A DNA stretch of 64,000 bases from Furcasterigmium furcatum (GCA_001599815.1 BCIA01000006.1:3412961-3476960); one strand, 5' to 3'. Shown: positions 19,349 to 29,995, counted from the first letter of the stretch. The notes: generated by a model from the sequence alone, not told the origin. Numbers and translations: made by a program.

Positions 19349-20382
19349 ATGACACTGAAGCAGGATTCCAAGCGTGACGCGGCCATGTCGTTACCGTCAG
19401 AGGCCACGCTGCTCAAGCCCACTACAAAGACAACACCTCCGGTAGAGGTCGACCATGTGGATCGGCACGGCTATCTCTTCGGGAAAAATCTCACAAACTC
19501 CTACTCTCCCTTCGTCCACGGGATCATCTACGGTGACCTCGGCCTCAGGTGGGAGCAGTTCCGTCTCGATTCGGCGGACATCCCATACTTCCTTGAGCTG
19601 GTCAGGCATTCAAAGTGTTATGGTACGTTGTATTTGGCCAGTACCCATGGGATGATTCTCTCTAACATCGAGGAGGCGCCTCCATAACCATGCCGAACAA
19701 GGTTGCTATCCTGCCGCATCTGGATGAGCTTACCCCCGAGTGTCGCGACGTGGGAGCTTGCAACACGCTCTTCTTCAAGTACAGAGACGACGGCTCACGC
19801 ATTCTTTGCGGCACCAATACCGATACCGTCGGTATCAGGGAGGCCTTCTATCAGAATGTATCCGACCCTGACGCCACCTTCCACGGCAGGCCTGCTCTTG
19901 TAATCGGTGGCGGTGGCGCCGCACGATCCGCAGTATACGCCCTCCATAAGTGGATGAGGGCTACTTCCATCTACCTGGTCAACCGGGACGACGCAGAGGT
20001 TCAGGCCGTCATTGATGAGTGTACGACGCGTTGTATCCATGTCAAGACCGTGGCGGAGGCTGAGGCGGCCGGGTCCGTAGGCGCCATTGTCTCTTGCGTG
20101 CCTGACTTCCCGCCCAAGACGGAAGAGGAACGACGGGCACGGAGAGTGGTAGAGACGTTCCTGAATAAGGACTCGAAGGGCGCCATGCTGGAGATGTGCT
20201 ACATCCCTTCCCCGTACACGGAGCTTGGCGGCATCGCGGAGCGGGCGGGATGGCAGCTCATCCTGGGCACAGAGGCCATGATCTGGCAGGGAATCGAGCA
20301 GGACAGGTATTGGGTCGGAGACAGGGTGGCGGACCTCAGCGTGAAGCGGTTACAAGATAGCATCTCGGCCAAGATTAGCTGA
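19349..20382 (+). CDS. Quinate/shikimate dehydrogenase-like protein (paralog 3)
   Basis: Exons 19349-19622 and 19676-20382, joined across a 53-nt intron (GTACGT, TCTAACA, GGAG), encode 326 residues; an ATG at 19385 is an alternative start. The splice restores 'KCYG-ASITMPNKVAIL' with the catalytic Lys. The other substrate motif reads 'TNSYSPFVHG' (altered HN position), and the Asp is in 'GTNTDTVGI'. The cofactor domain has 'GGGGAARSAVYAL' and 'IYLVNRDDAEV', so it shares the N-R-D-D loop with the gene at 7314 rather than the N-R-T of the gene at 15780. It probably uses NAD and a quinate-like substrate. Its role beside two other copies is unclear. Confidence 0.85.
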
Positions 20383-20874
20383 ACGGTGGACCGAAAAAAG
20401 ACCTGCAATGGCTGCAGCCTGTCCCGGAATTCACACGTGGGAACCTGATTCCCAGCAGTAATGGGCACCTTGGGATCTGTAAACGGCAAACATTTTGATT
20501 CATCCGTCTGCTCCAAGTACACGCTCTAGGAGACCTTGATGCATACAACATCGCCAGATGGGCACCTCGTACAAGACATGATAGGACGCTCCTCCGCCGT
20601 GGCCTCCAGTGCTCCGCAAGCCAAACAAACGCCCAGTCACGGAGATGAGATAGGCACACCCGGCCTCCGGGCCAGAGGAGAAATAAATGAAAACAAGAAC
20701 GCCTTGCGCTATGCAGTCGCACCGCGGAGCCGAGGCGTGAGCCTCACTCCGTGTAGAGAGAAAAAGGGGCAAGTGCGAGACCAGACTATAGACACGAAGA
20801 AAGGGGGTATGCGCTGTTCCTCCAACCAATGTGACCCACGAGACGAAAATCCAGAACGATTGTTAAGGCGTTGC
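20383..20874. other. Convergent gap marking the right edge of the cluster
   Basis: This 492-bp stretch separates the last quinate-cluster gene from the first housekeeping gene. Short open frames exist on both strands but none has a recognisable product or good start context. I regard it as two 3' UTRs. Confidence 0.35.
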
Positions 20875-22545
20875 TCATGGCGTCCTGGGCCGTTTCCAGT
20901 AGTATTGCTGTGTCATGTCAGCACGGAAACTCTGGCAAAAGCCACTCGTCGTCAGACTCACCTTGTGCTGTTTCCTGCATGCTCTCAAGCTCGGTTTCCT
21001 CAACCCATCCGTCACGGCAAGGCGCCTGTTGTCGTCGTCATCCGCCTCGGGCACGTAGTAGTACTCGCTCTCGAGGGCCTTGCCGGCGGCGTCCTTGCCC
21101 TGGCGGGGGATGATGCCGATGCAGATCGTGCCCTCGATGATGGCGCGGAGGTGGTCCTTGGTGAGGTCGCGCTTCTCCTCGGCGGGGAGGTTGGCCATGA
21201 TGGTGGAGAGGGGCGTGGAGGAGAGCCGGGAGAAGGCGAGCTGGTTGACGACATGGTTGCTCACGGCGGGGTTCTCGGCGAAGACGGGCTTCTGCTCCTC
21301 CTCTTGCTCCTCCTCGGGCATGTCCTCATCGATCTCACCCTCTTCCTTGGGCTCCTTTTTCAAAAAATCTTCGCTGATGCGGGGCAGGGGGTTGGATGAC
21401 CGCTCGGTCATGGAGGGGCGCGGCTGTGACCGCTTGGGAGACACGAATTTGGGAGATGAGGCGGTGATGGAGGCGAGACGGTCGGACAGATTGGCGCCGA
21501 AGGGACCGAACGAGTGAACGATGGGGTCGTTCTCCTCGTCGGGGTCCTCATTCTCATCCTCATCGGGATCACTCAGGTCAGACGAGAAAGAGTTCGTCAC
21601 CTCGGTCATGAAGCTCTGGCCAACGTCCATGCGTGGCTCGCCCCTCGGCTCGCCTTCGTCCGCGCTGGGGTCTTCAAAGATCTGGATCTCTCCGCCGCCG
21701 GAGCCGGGAAGAAGAGACTGCAGGCGCTGGGAGCTGCTCGTGGCTGGCGTGGGCGACTCGGGAGTCTCAATACGGGCCGTTCTTCGCAGGGGGCTCAACT
21801 GCAGCATTCCGCCAGGAGCACCACTGCGGACCTGAGACCGCGGCGAATCGTCCCACGACGAGTCGGACAGGTTACCCAGAGCATCTCTGGTCTCCCTCTT
21901 CGGCCATTGGATCATGAGCCGTGCGTCGTGGACGTCCAGCATGATCTCGGTGCCCTCCGTCTCGGACGTGAACGAGTCTCCCTTGAGCAGCTCCCATGTC
22001 CGGCCCTGGCAGTGCAGCTTCAGCCCGTTCCAGCCATTGCAGATGATCTCAATCTTGTTCGGGACGAGGGGCGTCGTGGCGGGGACATATCGCGCCTTGA
22101 CGTGGACGCGTGAAACGAGGCGGTTGCCGGAGAGCTGGTAGTGGGAGGAGTTGCTGGAGCGGCCCATGAGGAGGGTCTCTCCGTTCTCGTTCAGTTCGAT
22201 GGACGGCACGGAGGCGAGGGGGGCACGTTCAGTGAGTCCGGACGCGGTCCTCAGGATCGCGGGCCTTCGGGGTTGTTGCGTGGCATCGGAAGCGGCATGG
22301 GCAACGCGTGGCGGGGAGGACGAGAGGATGCCGGTGCTGGAGGTCGGGACGGGTGTGGGATACTTGAGGCGCGCACCATGGGTGCTGCTGACGGAGCCGG
22401 CCCTGGCTTGCCTCTTAAGCGGCCTGGGGAAGCCCGGAGAGGACGAGAGAGGTTCGAAAGGAGGGAGCAGGCTCGGGGCCGGACGCTTGGTGCCGGCGAC
22501 GGGCAGGACGGGCTCCGTGACTTTGGAGGGAGGGGAGGAGTCCAT
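20875..22545 (-). CDS. FHA-domain nuclear protein, Tos4/Plm2-like
   Basis: Exons 22545-20962 and 20907-20875, split by a 54-nt intron (GTGAGT, CTGAC, CACAG), encode 538 residues. The small last exon supplies the conserved end 'QYYWKRPRTP' after 'RACRKQHK'. The first 110 residues are Pro/Ser-rich and disordered. An FHA fold follows at about 115-225 ('LLMGRSSNSSHYQL', 'NRLVSRVHVKARY', 'NGWNGLKLHCQG'), which binds phosphothreonine. An acidic middle region ('DLSDPDEDENEDPDEEND') precedes the C-terminal conserved block. Tos4-like proteins act in chromatin and checkpoint transcription; that role is inferred from the architecture. Confidence 0.82.
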   Translation of the reverse strand: MDSSPPSKVTEPVLPVAGTKRPAPSLLPPFEPLSSSPGFPRPLKRQARAGSVSSTHGARLKYPTPVPTSSTGILSSSPPRVAHAASDATQQPRRPAILRTASGLTERAPLASVPSIELNENGETLLMGRSSNSSHYQLSGNRLVSRVHVKARYVPATTPLVPNKIEIICNGWNGLKLHCQGRTWELLKGDSFTSETEGTEIMLDVHDARLMIQWPKRETRDALGNLSDSSWDDSPRSQVRSGAPGGMLQLSPLRRTARIETPESPTPATSSSQRLQSLLPGSGGGEIQIFEDPSADEGEPRGEPRMDVGQSFMTEVTNSFSSDLSDPDEDENEDPDEENDPIVHSFGPFGANLSDRLASITASSPKFVSPKRSQPRPSMTERSSNPLPRISEDFLKKEPKEEGEIDEDMPEEEQEEEQKPVFAENPAVSNHVVNQLAFSRLSSTPLSTIMANLPAEEKRDLTKDHLRAIIEGTICIGIIPRQGKDAAGKALESEYYYVPEADDDDNRRLAVTDGLRKPSLRACRKQHKVSLTTSGFCQSFRADMTQQYYWKRPRTP

Positions 22546-24220
22546 TATGCGCGGTACGGGAGCATGTCAGGGCGTTCGGGGTGAATTGGAGGAGTTAAGC
22601 GAGTATGTCGAGGTTGGATGCGCCAAATGGCCTCTGCCGCGTGGTCAGAGAGGCGCGTCTTGTGGGTGATCCCTCGGGATATCAAGCGTGGTTTTGGCGC
22701 GGTGATCACGCGGGATTCGTGTGTGTAAGTGGACGGCGGGCGAGATGCTGGAGGTTAGAGAGCGTCGGTCCTGGGAGAGGAGGTCAAGAGAAAAGACAAC
22801 ACACGACGAGGGGAACTCGAGTAAAGTGATTGCAGGTCGGTCTGGAGGAGGCCCGGGAGGAAAAGTGTGGTGGTGCGGGATTGGGCCTTTTTGATCTGGG
22901 CCTAGGGTGGGAGGGGACGAGGAGCGTGTTTCTTGGTGCTCCGGTCTGAGACGCGGCCGCATCGCGTTGGCGTTGGGACACGCTCCATCGGAGTCGGAGG
23001 AGCCGGCCTGTGCGAGAGCGGGGTTGCCCTGAAGTGGGTGCCGAGGTCGCTGGGATGGGCGGGACATGCGCTGGGGATGATGTTTTACAGTGGACACGCT
23101 CCCTGAAGAGAGACGCGTTATAGGGAGTTTAATGACTAGGTGTTGATCCTGCCGGTGGGAATCATGGGCATCACCACAACCTTGAACCGGCTCCCCACGA
23201 CAACGCAATTTTTTGAATGAACCCAAACTGTTCCTGAGAGTGCTCAAGATGACTGAATATCGATTTTTGCCCGAATTGAGTTTTTACAGAATCGTGGGCA
23301 CTCTCTGTCGCCGTCCAGAGTCATACCGTCTGTCGCGTCCCGAGTGCCAGCCTCCCCCGATTCACGTCTCCACCTGCACGCTTCCACCAGTCAGTCCACC
23401 CGCAAAGCCTGATGCGCTGCGCGTCCGCCCCATGTCAGTCGGACTCCCAGGCCAAGGAAAGCTGGTCGAAAGAACGCAGGTAATCTGCTCGTAGCCGCCC
23501 ACAGGACCAACCCTGGCCCCGCGTCATATTTGGTACATGAGAAGCTCACATTCCGACTGGTGTATAATAAGTCGGCTGGGTGTCCAATTCCTGATTCTTC
23601 GATGTGAGCCAAGCCCATCACCAGGTGTTAATGCGAAGTCAGTTGAAGGGACACCAAGAACAGAGACAAGGCCCTCTCATGCAATGAACACATAGTTGCT
23701 TAGTTCAGAGAAGTCCAGAAATCGATATCAGTCATGTTGACACTGCTTCTTCCTCCTCAGATGTGTTCGCGACTGTTGTTTGACCTCCACCACCACTCTG
23801 TTGGCGACCGAACAGCCACTTTCCTAATCGGGCAATGGACCTTGGTCGCGTGTCGTTGAAGTTCACTGACGAGATATGTCCATTCTGAGCTCTAATATAT
23901 ATCTGGAGTGAAATTGGGTTATCTAAAGACGCTGGAGATAATATGAATAGCTGGATACAGTCGCTTGAGCTTTCTCAGGCAAGACCATGCTGTTCTCTGT
24001 GCAATTCATCTCACAGTGGTGGGTTTCCTGACCGAGCCGTCGTCGGTGAAGCCACACCGCCCGCCCGGTCCGTGCGCTTATCGGGAGCTTATCGCCCGTC
24101 AGACCCCTGGGCTTTCCAGAAAATTTCCAACCTCTCTGCCAGAGAAAATACTCCCCACCATACTGCATCTTTGCGACCATCTTCAGTCGGAAGGACCACC
24201 AGACAAACACAAACGACACA
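22546..24220. promoter_or_regulatory. Long divergent intergenic region
   Basis: The 1.7 kb lies between two divergent genes. A 200-residue frame on the minus strand (22645-23247) is Pro/His/Ser-rich with no domain and probably reads through the 5' UTR of the FHA gene. I see no RNA gene or mobile element. Confidence 0.35.
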
Positions 24221-25545
24221 ATGGCGCCCGCAAGAGACATTGTTACGCGGTCATCGACCCAGGTGGCCACCATTGACCCTGATCAGGTATGCGAACACAA
24301 CCCCTCCGACTTGCAATGACTTCGGCAGCGGCTACCATCATCGCCTGCTGGGCGCATGAGGAATACCGAGCTAACTCTCCGCCCCAGACACTCAAGGCCT
24401 CCAAGGCCCTGCTGGCACACATCAAGAAGGCCTCCGCCGAGAAGGAGGCCGCTGCCGAGAAGAAGACGCTGCTGGGCGACGATGACGAGGTCCCCGTTTG
24501 GCTGCAGATGACCACCAAGCGACACATCGCCGACTCGAGCCGCCTGAAGCCCGGCCGCATCTACCTCCCTCACTCGATGAACACCAACGAGCACCTCTCC
24601 ATCTGCCTCATCGCCGCCGACAACACAAAGGACCTCATCAAGGCCGCGCTGGAGAGCGACGACTTCCCCAAGACCATCAAGGTGGAGAAGATCATCGAGT
24701 ACACCTCCCTGTCCAAGAAGTACACCCAGTACGAGGCCCAGAGGAAGCTCTTCGCCGAGTACGACATCTTCCTCGGCGATGACCGCGTGATCAACCGCCT
24801 CCCCAAGGGTAAGTCCCCAAGTCCCCTCCCGGACCCGGCAGCACAACCCCTCGAACCGCCCGCTAACCGCTCCGCAGTCCTCGGCAAGACCTTCTACAAG
24901 TCCACCGCGAAGCGCCCCATCCCCATCTCCCTCCAGTCCAGGGCCAAGACGACCAAGACTCCCGCCGGCCAGAAGTCGAACAAGCCCAGGGCCGCCGAGA
25001 ACTTCGCCGCCAACAAGCACATCGCCTCCGAGGTCGAGAAGGCCGTCCACTCGACCTACGTCAACCTGACCCCCTCGGTCAACGTCGCCGTCAAGGTCGG
25101 CCTGTCGAGCATGGGCCCCGCCGAGCTCACCGAGAACGTCACCGCCGTCGCCGAGGCCCTCATCGCCCGTTGGATCCCCCAGGGCGCCAAGAACCTCAAG
25201 GCCGTCTTCATCAAGTCCCCCGAGTCCGTCGCCCTGCCCATCTGGCAGACCGACGAGCTCTTCGTCGACGCCAAGGACGTCGTCTCCGACGCTACCGCGG
25301 AGGAGAAGAAGGCGCTCAAGGAGAAGCCCAACGTCGGCAAGAAGCGCAAGGCCATCGAGGAGGGCAAGAAGGAGGCCGCTGCCGATGCGGCCGAGGAGGA
25401 GGAGAAGCCCGCGAAGAAGTCGAAGAAGACCAAGGCCGCCGCCGCCGCCGCGGAGAGCAACGACGACAAGCTCGACAAGCAGATCGTCGAGCGCAAGGAG
25501 AAGCTGAAGAAGGCCAAGGCCAAGGCGAAGGCGTCCCTGGACTAG
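24221..25545 (+). CDS. Ribosomal L1-fold 60S assembly factor, Cic1-like
   Basis: Three exons (24221-24286, 24388-24808, 24878-25545) encode 384 residues. The 22-residue first exon is 'MAPARDIVTRSSTQVATIDP' plus two residues. Introns of 101 and 69 nt have GTATGC and GTAAGT donors and GCTAAC branches. Residues about 25-265 form a ribosomal L1 domain ('GRIYLPHSMN', 'FLGDDRVINRLPKVLGKTFY', 'AVKVGLSSMGPAELTENVTA', 'NLKAVFIKSPESVALPIW'). The C-terminus is a Lys/Glu/Ala-rich tail with nuclear-localisation character. Length and tail fit Cic1/Nsa3, a nucleolar factor of 60S biogenesis, better than the shorter Utp30. The second intron has no stop and keeps frame, so retention would insert a Pro-rich 23-residue segment. 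Confidence 0.85.
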
Positions 25546-25870
25546 ACGGGCACGGCGGGAGCGGACGGTTGCTGTATGTACCATGCATGACACGCGGGCG
25601 TACGGAGTTTTGGACCAGACAATCTGGGGATAGTACTAGAAGATTATTTGCCAACGGAGTTTCTTCGTTCACGGACGGCCAAAAATTTCAAGAGCATTTC
25701 CAACGTCAGGAGACAATAGTTCAGCAGGAATTCTCGGTTCGTTTCATTCGTTTCTTGTGATGTTAGATCAAAAGCAGGCCCGCTATGCGCCCCCCCTTTC
25801 CCAAAAATGATATCAATGCCCAAATCATGATAGATCAACGCCGCCGCCGCCTCGATTCGAGTCGGCTCCG
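25546..25870. other. Convergent 3' gap
   Basis: The 325 bp hold only AT-richer 3' untranslated sequence of two converging genes, as far as I can see. Confidence 0.3.
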
Positions 25871-26866
25871 TCACAGCTCCTCCGGCCGGAAGCTCTCCAT
25901 TTCCTCCTTGGCAGCATCCTCTTCGCCAAACTTGCGACCGATGGGGCCGAGGAACTCTTTCATGTAATCCGTCATTGTCTCGTCGGTGAACTGCATGTGG
26001 TCGCCGGGGATGCGGCGGAAGCGCAGACCGCCCTTGCGGTCGAGCTTGCGGAGGCCGAGCCAGTCGTCGCGGTACAAGTCGCGGGCGCGGAGGGGCACGC
26101 TCTCGGTGCCGTTGACCTCCTCGAACCAGGCCGTCTCCTTGGGGATGACGGTGGTGTCGTCCTCGAACATGATCATGACGAAGTTCTCGAGGGCGGCGAG
26201 GTTGTCGGCGTAGCCGCTGTTCTTGTGGGGGCGCTCATTGTTGATGTCGGCGAGAAAGTTGGAGTTCTCGAGGTACTTCTCGTACTGCTCGGGCTCAGGG
26301 TCGCGGTAGTACTGGGCGGGGACCAGACGGGACTGGACGAAGCTGGACCAGGTGTTGAAGCGGAGGAGGGCCATGGCTCCCTTGCAGAGGTAGTCGCTTT
26401 CGCCGCAGGCACGGAAGCGGGTGATGCCGTTGTGCTGGGAGCCGAAGGTGATGAGCGATCGCACCGGCGGAGTGTTGCAGCGCTCGACATAGCCACGGAG
26501 GAACTGGCCACCCTGGGAGAAGCCGATGGCGTCGATGGCGGGTGCGGTCGAGAGGATGGGGTGGGCGGCTAGCTCTTCGCAGACGGTCTCGAGCTGCGCG
26601 GAGACATTGCCGAAGAACGTCGCCGATCGATCAGCATTGGCGTCGGCGCCGAGCTGGACATTGTGCACGAAGATGCCGGGGAAGAGCTCTCCGGCGAGCT
26701 CTCCAACATGCTGGATGCCTTCGCCGTTGTAAGAATCGCCGAGGCCGTGCCAGATGACGAGGGGAATCGGAGTGTCGTCATCGCCTGATGACGCTAGCTG
26801 AGGAGAGACGGTGGGAGCGGCGATGGAGATACCGGCCAGGAGGCCGTACGCAATGAGAGACTTCAT
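25871..26866 (-). CDS. Palmitoyl-protein thioesterase (PPT1-like)
   Basis: The ATG at 26866 opens 331 residues with a typical signal peptide ('MKSLIAYGLLAGISIAAP'); the longer frame upstream would begin at a non-ATG codon. The alpha/beta-hydrolase fold shows 'IPLVIWHGLGDSYN' at the oxyanion region, nucleophile Ser in 'IGFSQGGQFLRGYVERC', Asp in 'MFEDDTTVIPKETAWF' and His in 'PGDHMQFTD'. Lysosomal or vacuolar enzymes of this family remove fatty acyl groups from S-acylated proteins. The gene is intronless and divergent from the small secreted-peptide gene. Confidence 0.92.
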   Translation of the reverse strand: MKSLIAYGLLAGISIAAPTVSPQLASSGDDDTPIPLVIWHGLGDSYNGEGIQHVGELAGELFPGIFVHNVQLGADANADRSATFFGNVSAQLETVCEELAAHPILSTAPAIDAIGFSQGGQFLRGYVERCNTPPVRSLITFGSQHNGITRFRACGESDYLCKGAMALLRFNTWSSFVQSRLVPAQYYRDPEPEQYEKYLENSNFLADINNERPHKNSGYADNLAALENFVMIMFEDDTTVIPKETAWFEEVNGTESVPLRARDLYRDDWLGLRKLDRKGGLRFRRIPGDHMQFTDETMTDYMKEFLGPIGRKFGEEDAAKEEMESFRPEEL

Positions 26867-27685
26867 GATTGTTGTTGATGTGGTTTTGGTGTTGACAGGA
26901 GGCAAGAAAGGGAGGAGAAGCTCAAGCTTCCAGGCAGAGACATTGTGGCCCTGAATGGGTTGCGTCACCAACTGATGTGAGAGGCTGGGTTGGGGCGCTG
27001 CTGCTGGGGACTCGGCGCTGGTTCCTGCTCAGTCGGGCGACCTTGAGGGCCTGCTTGAAGGCGATTGGCTGGACAGAGCGCCCGACGGAGGCGAAGCGAC
27101 CGATTATCCGACGCCGAGAATGCGCCAAGTTGCTCACCTTCCATTGGCATTCTTTTCCAGCTCATCCCCCGTCATCTTCAAACGTCGCATGCTCACCACT
27201 TTATCTCTTGCACGCGTTCCTGGCTTTAGCGCACTTCAGCACCGGCAGGGATCCGCGGGGATATGCTCGAACTGGCCGTTCGTTGGCCTCGAACGAGATC
27301 TGCGCCCAGGTTCCTCCTATTCCTGGCTTTGACAGTCTGAATCGGATGTTCGGCCGTGCCTGAAACTCGAATCGAGAAGCGTGCACACAATCTGAGGACG
27401 CCGTAGCGTTTCACACTTCAGACGACTCCGACATGCCCAGCACATCTGGTTAAGGGCCTCGGGGCTCCTGTTTGACTTTGCTGTTTGGCGCAGTGCGCAT
27501 TGCTCATAAGTATGAGCCGTCCTGTCGCGATCGACGGCGCGACCAGACTGATGTGGTTGCTATCAACATCCATTCGCGACATCGTCCTGCCTCCAGCTGC
27601 TTCCAACTTGTACATACCCTCAGGCTCTACATTACTCACTTGATACCCAAAAGCCAACTTCAGTCTCAACTACCACTCAGTCAAG
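26867..27685. promoter_or_regulatory. Divergent promoter, PPT1 / small secreted peptide
   Basis: No gene is supported in these 819 bp. The last 50 bases before the small gene are CA/CT-rich, as expected for a fungal leader. Confidence 0.35.
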
Positions 27686-27856
27686 ATGCAGTTCTCCGCC
27701 GTCATCCTCGCCCTCCTCCCGGCTGTTGCCATGGCTCTGCCTTACAACCCCATCAACCTTCCCACTCTCGCCCCCGGCACCGAGGCGCCCACCATCCCCA
27801 AGATCGAGCGCCGCGCCTTCGACGCTGCCGTCCAGACCCTCGAGTCGAGCCAGTGA
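27686..27856 (+). CDS. Small secreted protein, 56 residues
   Basis: A short intronless frame reads 'MQFSAVILALLPAVAMALP', a textbook signal peptide with cleavage likely after 'AMA'. A Pro-rich segment follows ('PYNPINLPTLAPGTEAPT'), then a possible Kex2-type 'ERR' site at about residue 42 and a short tail ending 'AVQTLESSQ'. There is no cysteine. Codon third positions are almost all C or G, which supports real coding. The mature peptide would be about 40 residues, or 14 after Kex2 processing. The function is unknown; a secreted signal or effector-like peptide is possible. Confidence 0.65.
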   Translation: MQFSAVILALLPAVAMALPYNPINLPTLAPGTEAPTIPKIERRAFDAAVQTLESSQ

Positions 27857-28494
27857 GCCCTAGGGTATGATACCTTTGCCTCTCCTTTGCTACACGCTAG
27901 CTTTCATCTCCGACAAGACAAAGACGCTGACCTCATGCTAGACTTATGTCTTTATTGCCGGGCTCGCAGAGGTGTACGATATCACAGGAGGAGTTGTTTT
28001 CATGGGTCTCTTGGCAGGCGGATGCGGACTGAAGAGACTTCGGTGTCTTCGCGCCCACACCGCTGGACATGACGGCGCGCTGGTTTATGGGTAGATACCA
28101 ATGATGCATCACGCGATGAGCGACTGAATTTGAATCTAAATTATTTCAGCCCCCCTGCATCCTGTCACGGTTGTGTTGATATGCCATGGCTCTGTTCGGC
28201 CGAGTTAAAGTTTCGAAACGGGCTCCTGAACTTGTACAAGATGTGGGCTGCATTATTCTCTCATCGTTTTGCTCATGTTCTTCGTCATGTGCACCCTCTG
28301 TTGGACCAGTTCCACCGTCTGGTCCAGCCGCTGACCGAAACCCGGTCGACAACCAATCGCGGACCCGCAACTGCCTCGGTCAGCGCCCCACACCGAGTAG
28401 TAGCTTTCAGTCTTCCTCGACTTTCGTCGCCCAAAGCCTGTCTTCGGCTTCAACATCACCCTCAAATCCCCACGCCACCACTTGCTCGCCTCTC
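27857..28494. promoter_or_regulatory. Intergenic, promoter of the CTK2-like cyclin
   Basis: These 638 bp hold the 3' UTR of the small secreted gene and the leader of the cyclin gene. An open frame extends upstream of the cyclin start to about 28186, but it is Ser/Cys-rich and looks untranslated. Confidence 0.3.
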
Positions 28495-29995
28495 ATGACC
28501 GTCAGGTCGCCCACGAAGATGGCACCAAACGGTCCCAAGGCGCAAAATGCGCCCAAGGACATCGACAAGGCCATCACCCAACCGCCGATCCCCGAAGGCG
28601 CCGTTCCCCTCGACCACTCCAACCCTGCGAGAGGGCCGCACCCCGGCCACGTCCAGGTCGCCTGCCAGTTCACCCTCGAACAGAAGCTGCGGCGCATGCT
28701 CAAGGAAAGCGGATGTGATCCCGCCCGGGAAGACAGCTATCGGCTGCAGGGCGTGAATCTGATCGACAGCGTGCGCGAGACTCTCCATCTGTACGTCGTC
28801 CGTTTCTGGTCCGTGGAATCCGCCCATGCTGACGTTCTTCTGCGCCGCGCAGCCCTGCCCGAACCTTCGACACGGCTTGCTTCTACTACCACCTCTTCCG
28901 TCTCTGCCACAGGGACGCCGAATACAACTACCAGGACGCCGCGCTCGCGTCGCTCTTCCTGGCCTGCAAGGTCGAGGATACGATCAAGAAGTCCAAGGAG
29001 ATCCTGTGTGCCGCCTATAACATTAAGAATGCTGAGTTCCCGGCAACACAAGATGACAAGGTGCGTTTGTCCCCTTCTCCCCGGATGATGCGCCGTGCTG
29101 ACCTCGGCAGATGTTCGAGCGCCCAGCAACCATCATCATCGGCCTCGAGCGCCTCATCCTCGAAACGATCGGCTTCGACTTCCGCAGCCGTTACGTGCAG
29201 AAGTACCTCGTCAAGGCTACCAAGACCATCCTCGGGCCCAGCGCGACGAAGGCCTTCTTCGCCGTGACGTACGACATGGGCATCGACCTCCACAAGACCT
29301 TCGCGCCCATCAAGCAGACAACGTGGACCATGGTCCTGGCCATCGTCGAGCTCACCGCCCTGATCACGGGCACCGGCGTCGAGGAGGTGCGCAGGATCAG
29401 GCCCGACGACTGGCACACCACGCGCGCCGACATTGTCGAGACCTTGCTGGACCTGCTGGACCTCTACACGCAGAACAACAAGTCCACAAAGGTCGGGCCC
29501 AGCTACGACATCAAGACGTTCATCGACGTCAAGATCGACATCAACAACGAGGTCGACAACAGCCGCAAGCTTAAGCGGTACCCCGTATGGTGCGACCGCT
29601 GCTCCACCGACGACCTCCCCACCGGCTTCACGCCCGCCGTCACGCCCTGTTTCACCCCGACGTTCCCGACGCCGGGGTCTGCCACCTCGCCCGCCACCGC
29701 GCCCGCGCCCGGCTCGAACCCCGCGCTAAAGCGGAGCGGACGCAACCAGGAGGGCACGATGCGCTTCGTCTTTGACATCGACCAGGCCAACGCCGAGAAG
29801 CGAGCTGTCGACTCGTTCCTCCACGAGGACTACGAGGACGTCATGATCGACATCATCGAGGCCGTGCCGGAATCCGAGCGCCAACCCCCGCGGGATAGGA
29901 GGCACGACGGCGGTGGTGGCGGCGGCGGCGGCGGCTGGGGCTCGCACCCGTACCCGAGGAACCGAGACCGTAGAAGGGGCCCTCGGAACCATTAG
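28495..29995 (+). CDS. CTD-kinase cyclin, Ctk2-like
   Basis: Three exons (28495-28790, 28853-29060, 29111-29995) encode 462 residues; an ATG at 28519 in better context gives 454. Introns are 62 and 50 nt (GTACGT and GTGCGT donors, GCTGAC branches). The first cyclin box spans the splice sites: 'INLI'-type helix 'GVNLIDSVRETLHL-PARTFD', 'ACFYYHLFRL', 'DAALASLFLACKVEDTIKK' and 'FERPATIIIGLERLILETIG'. A second helical repeat follows to about residue 290. The C-terminus is Pro/Thr-rich and ends with a poly-Gly run and an Arg-rich tail. Ctk2 pairs with the kinase Ctk1 to phosphorylate the RNA polymerase II CTD. Confidence 0.82.

Noticed and set aside
23140..23156. GTTGATCCTGCC, resembling the start of 18S rRNA
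   Set aside because: Only about 12-14 bases match and no further rRNA sequence follows. Treated as chance.
22645..23247. 200-codon minus-strand frame upstream of the FHA gene
   Set aside because: Low-complexity Pro/His/Ser reading with no homologous pattern; probably 5' UTR.
24283..25593. 436-codon minus-strand open frame
   Set aside because: It lies opposite the Cic1-like gene; the Gly/Leu-rich reading is an antisense artefact of GC3 bias.
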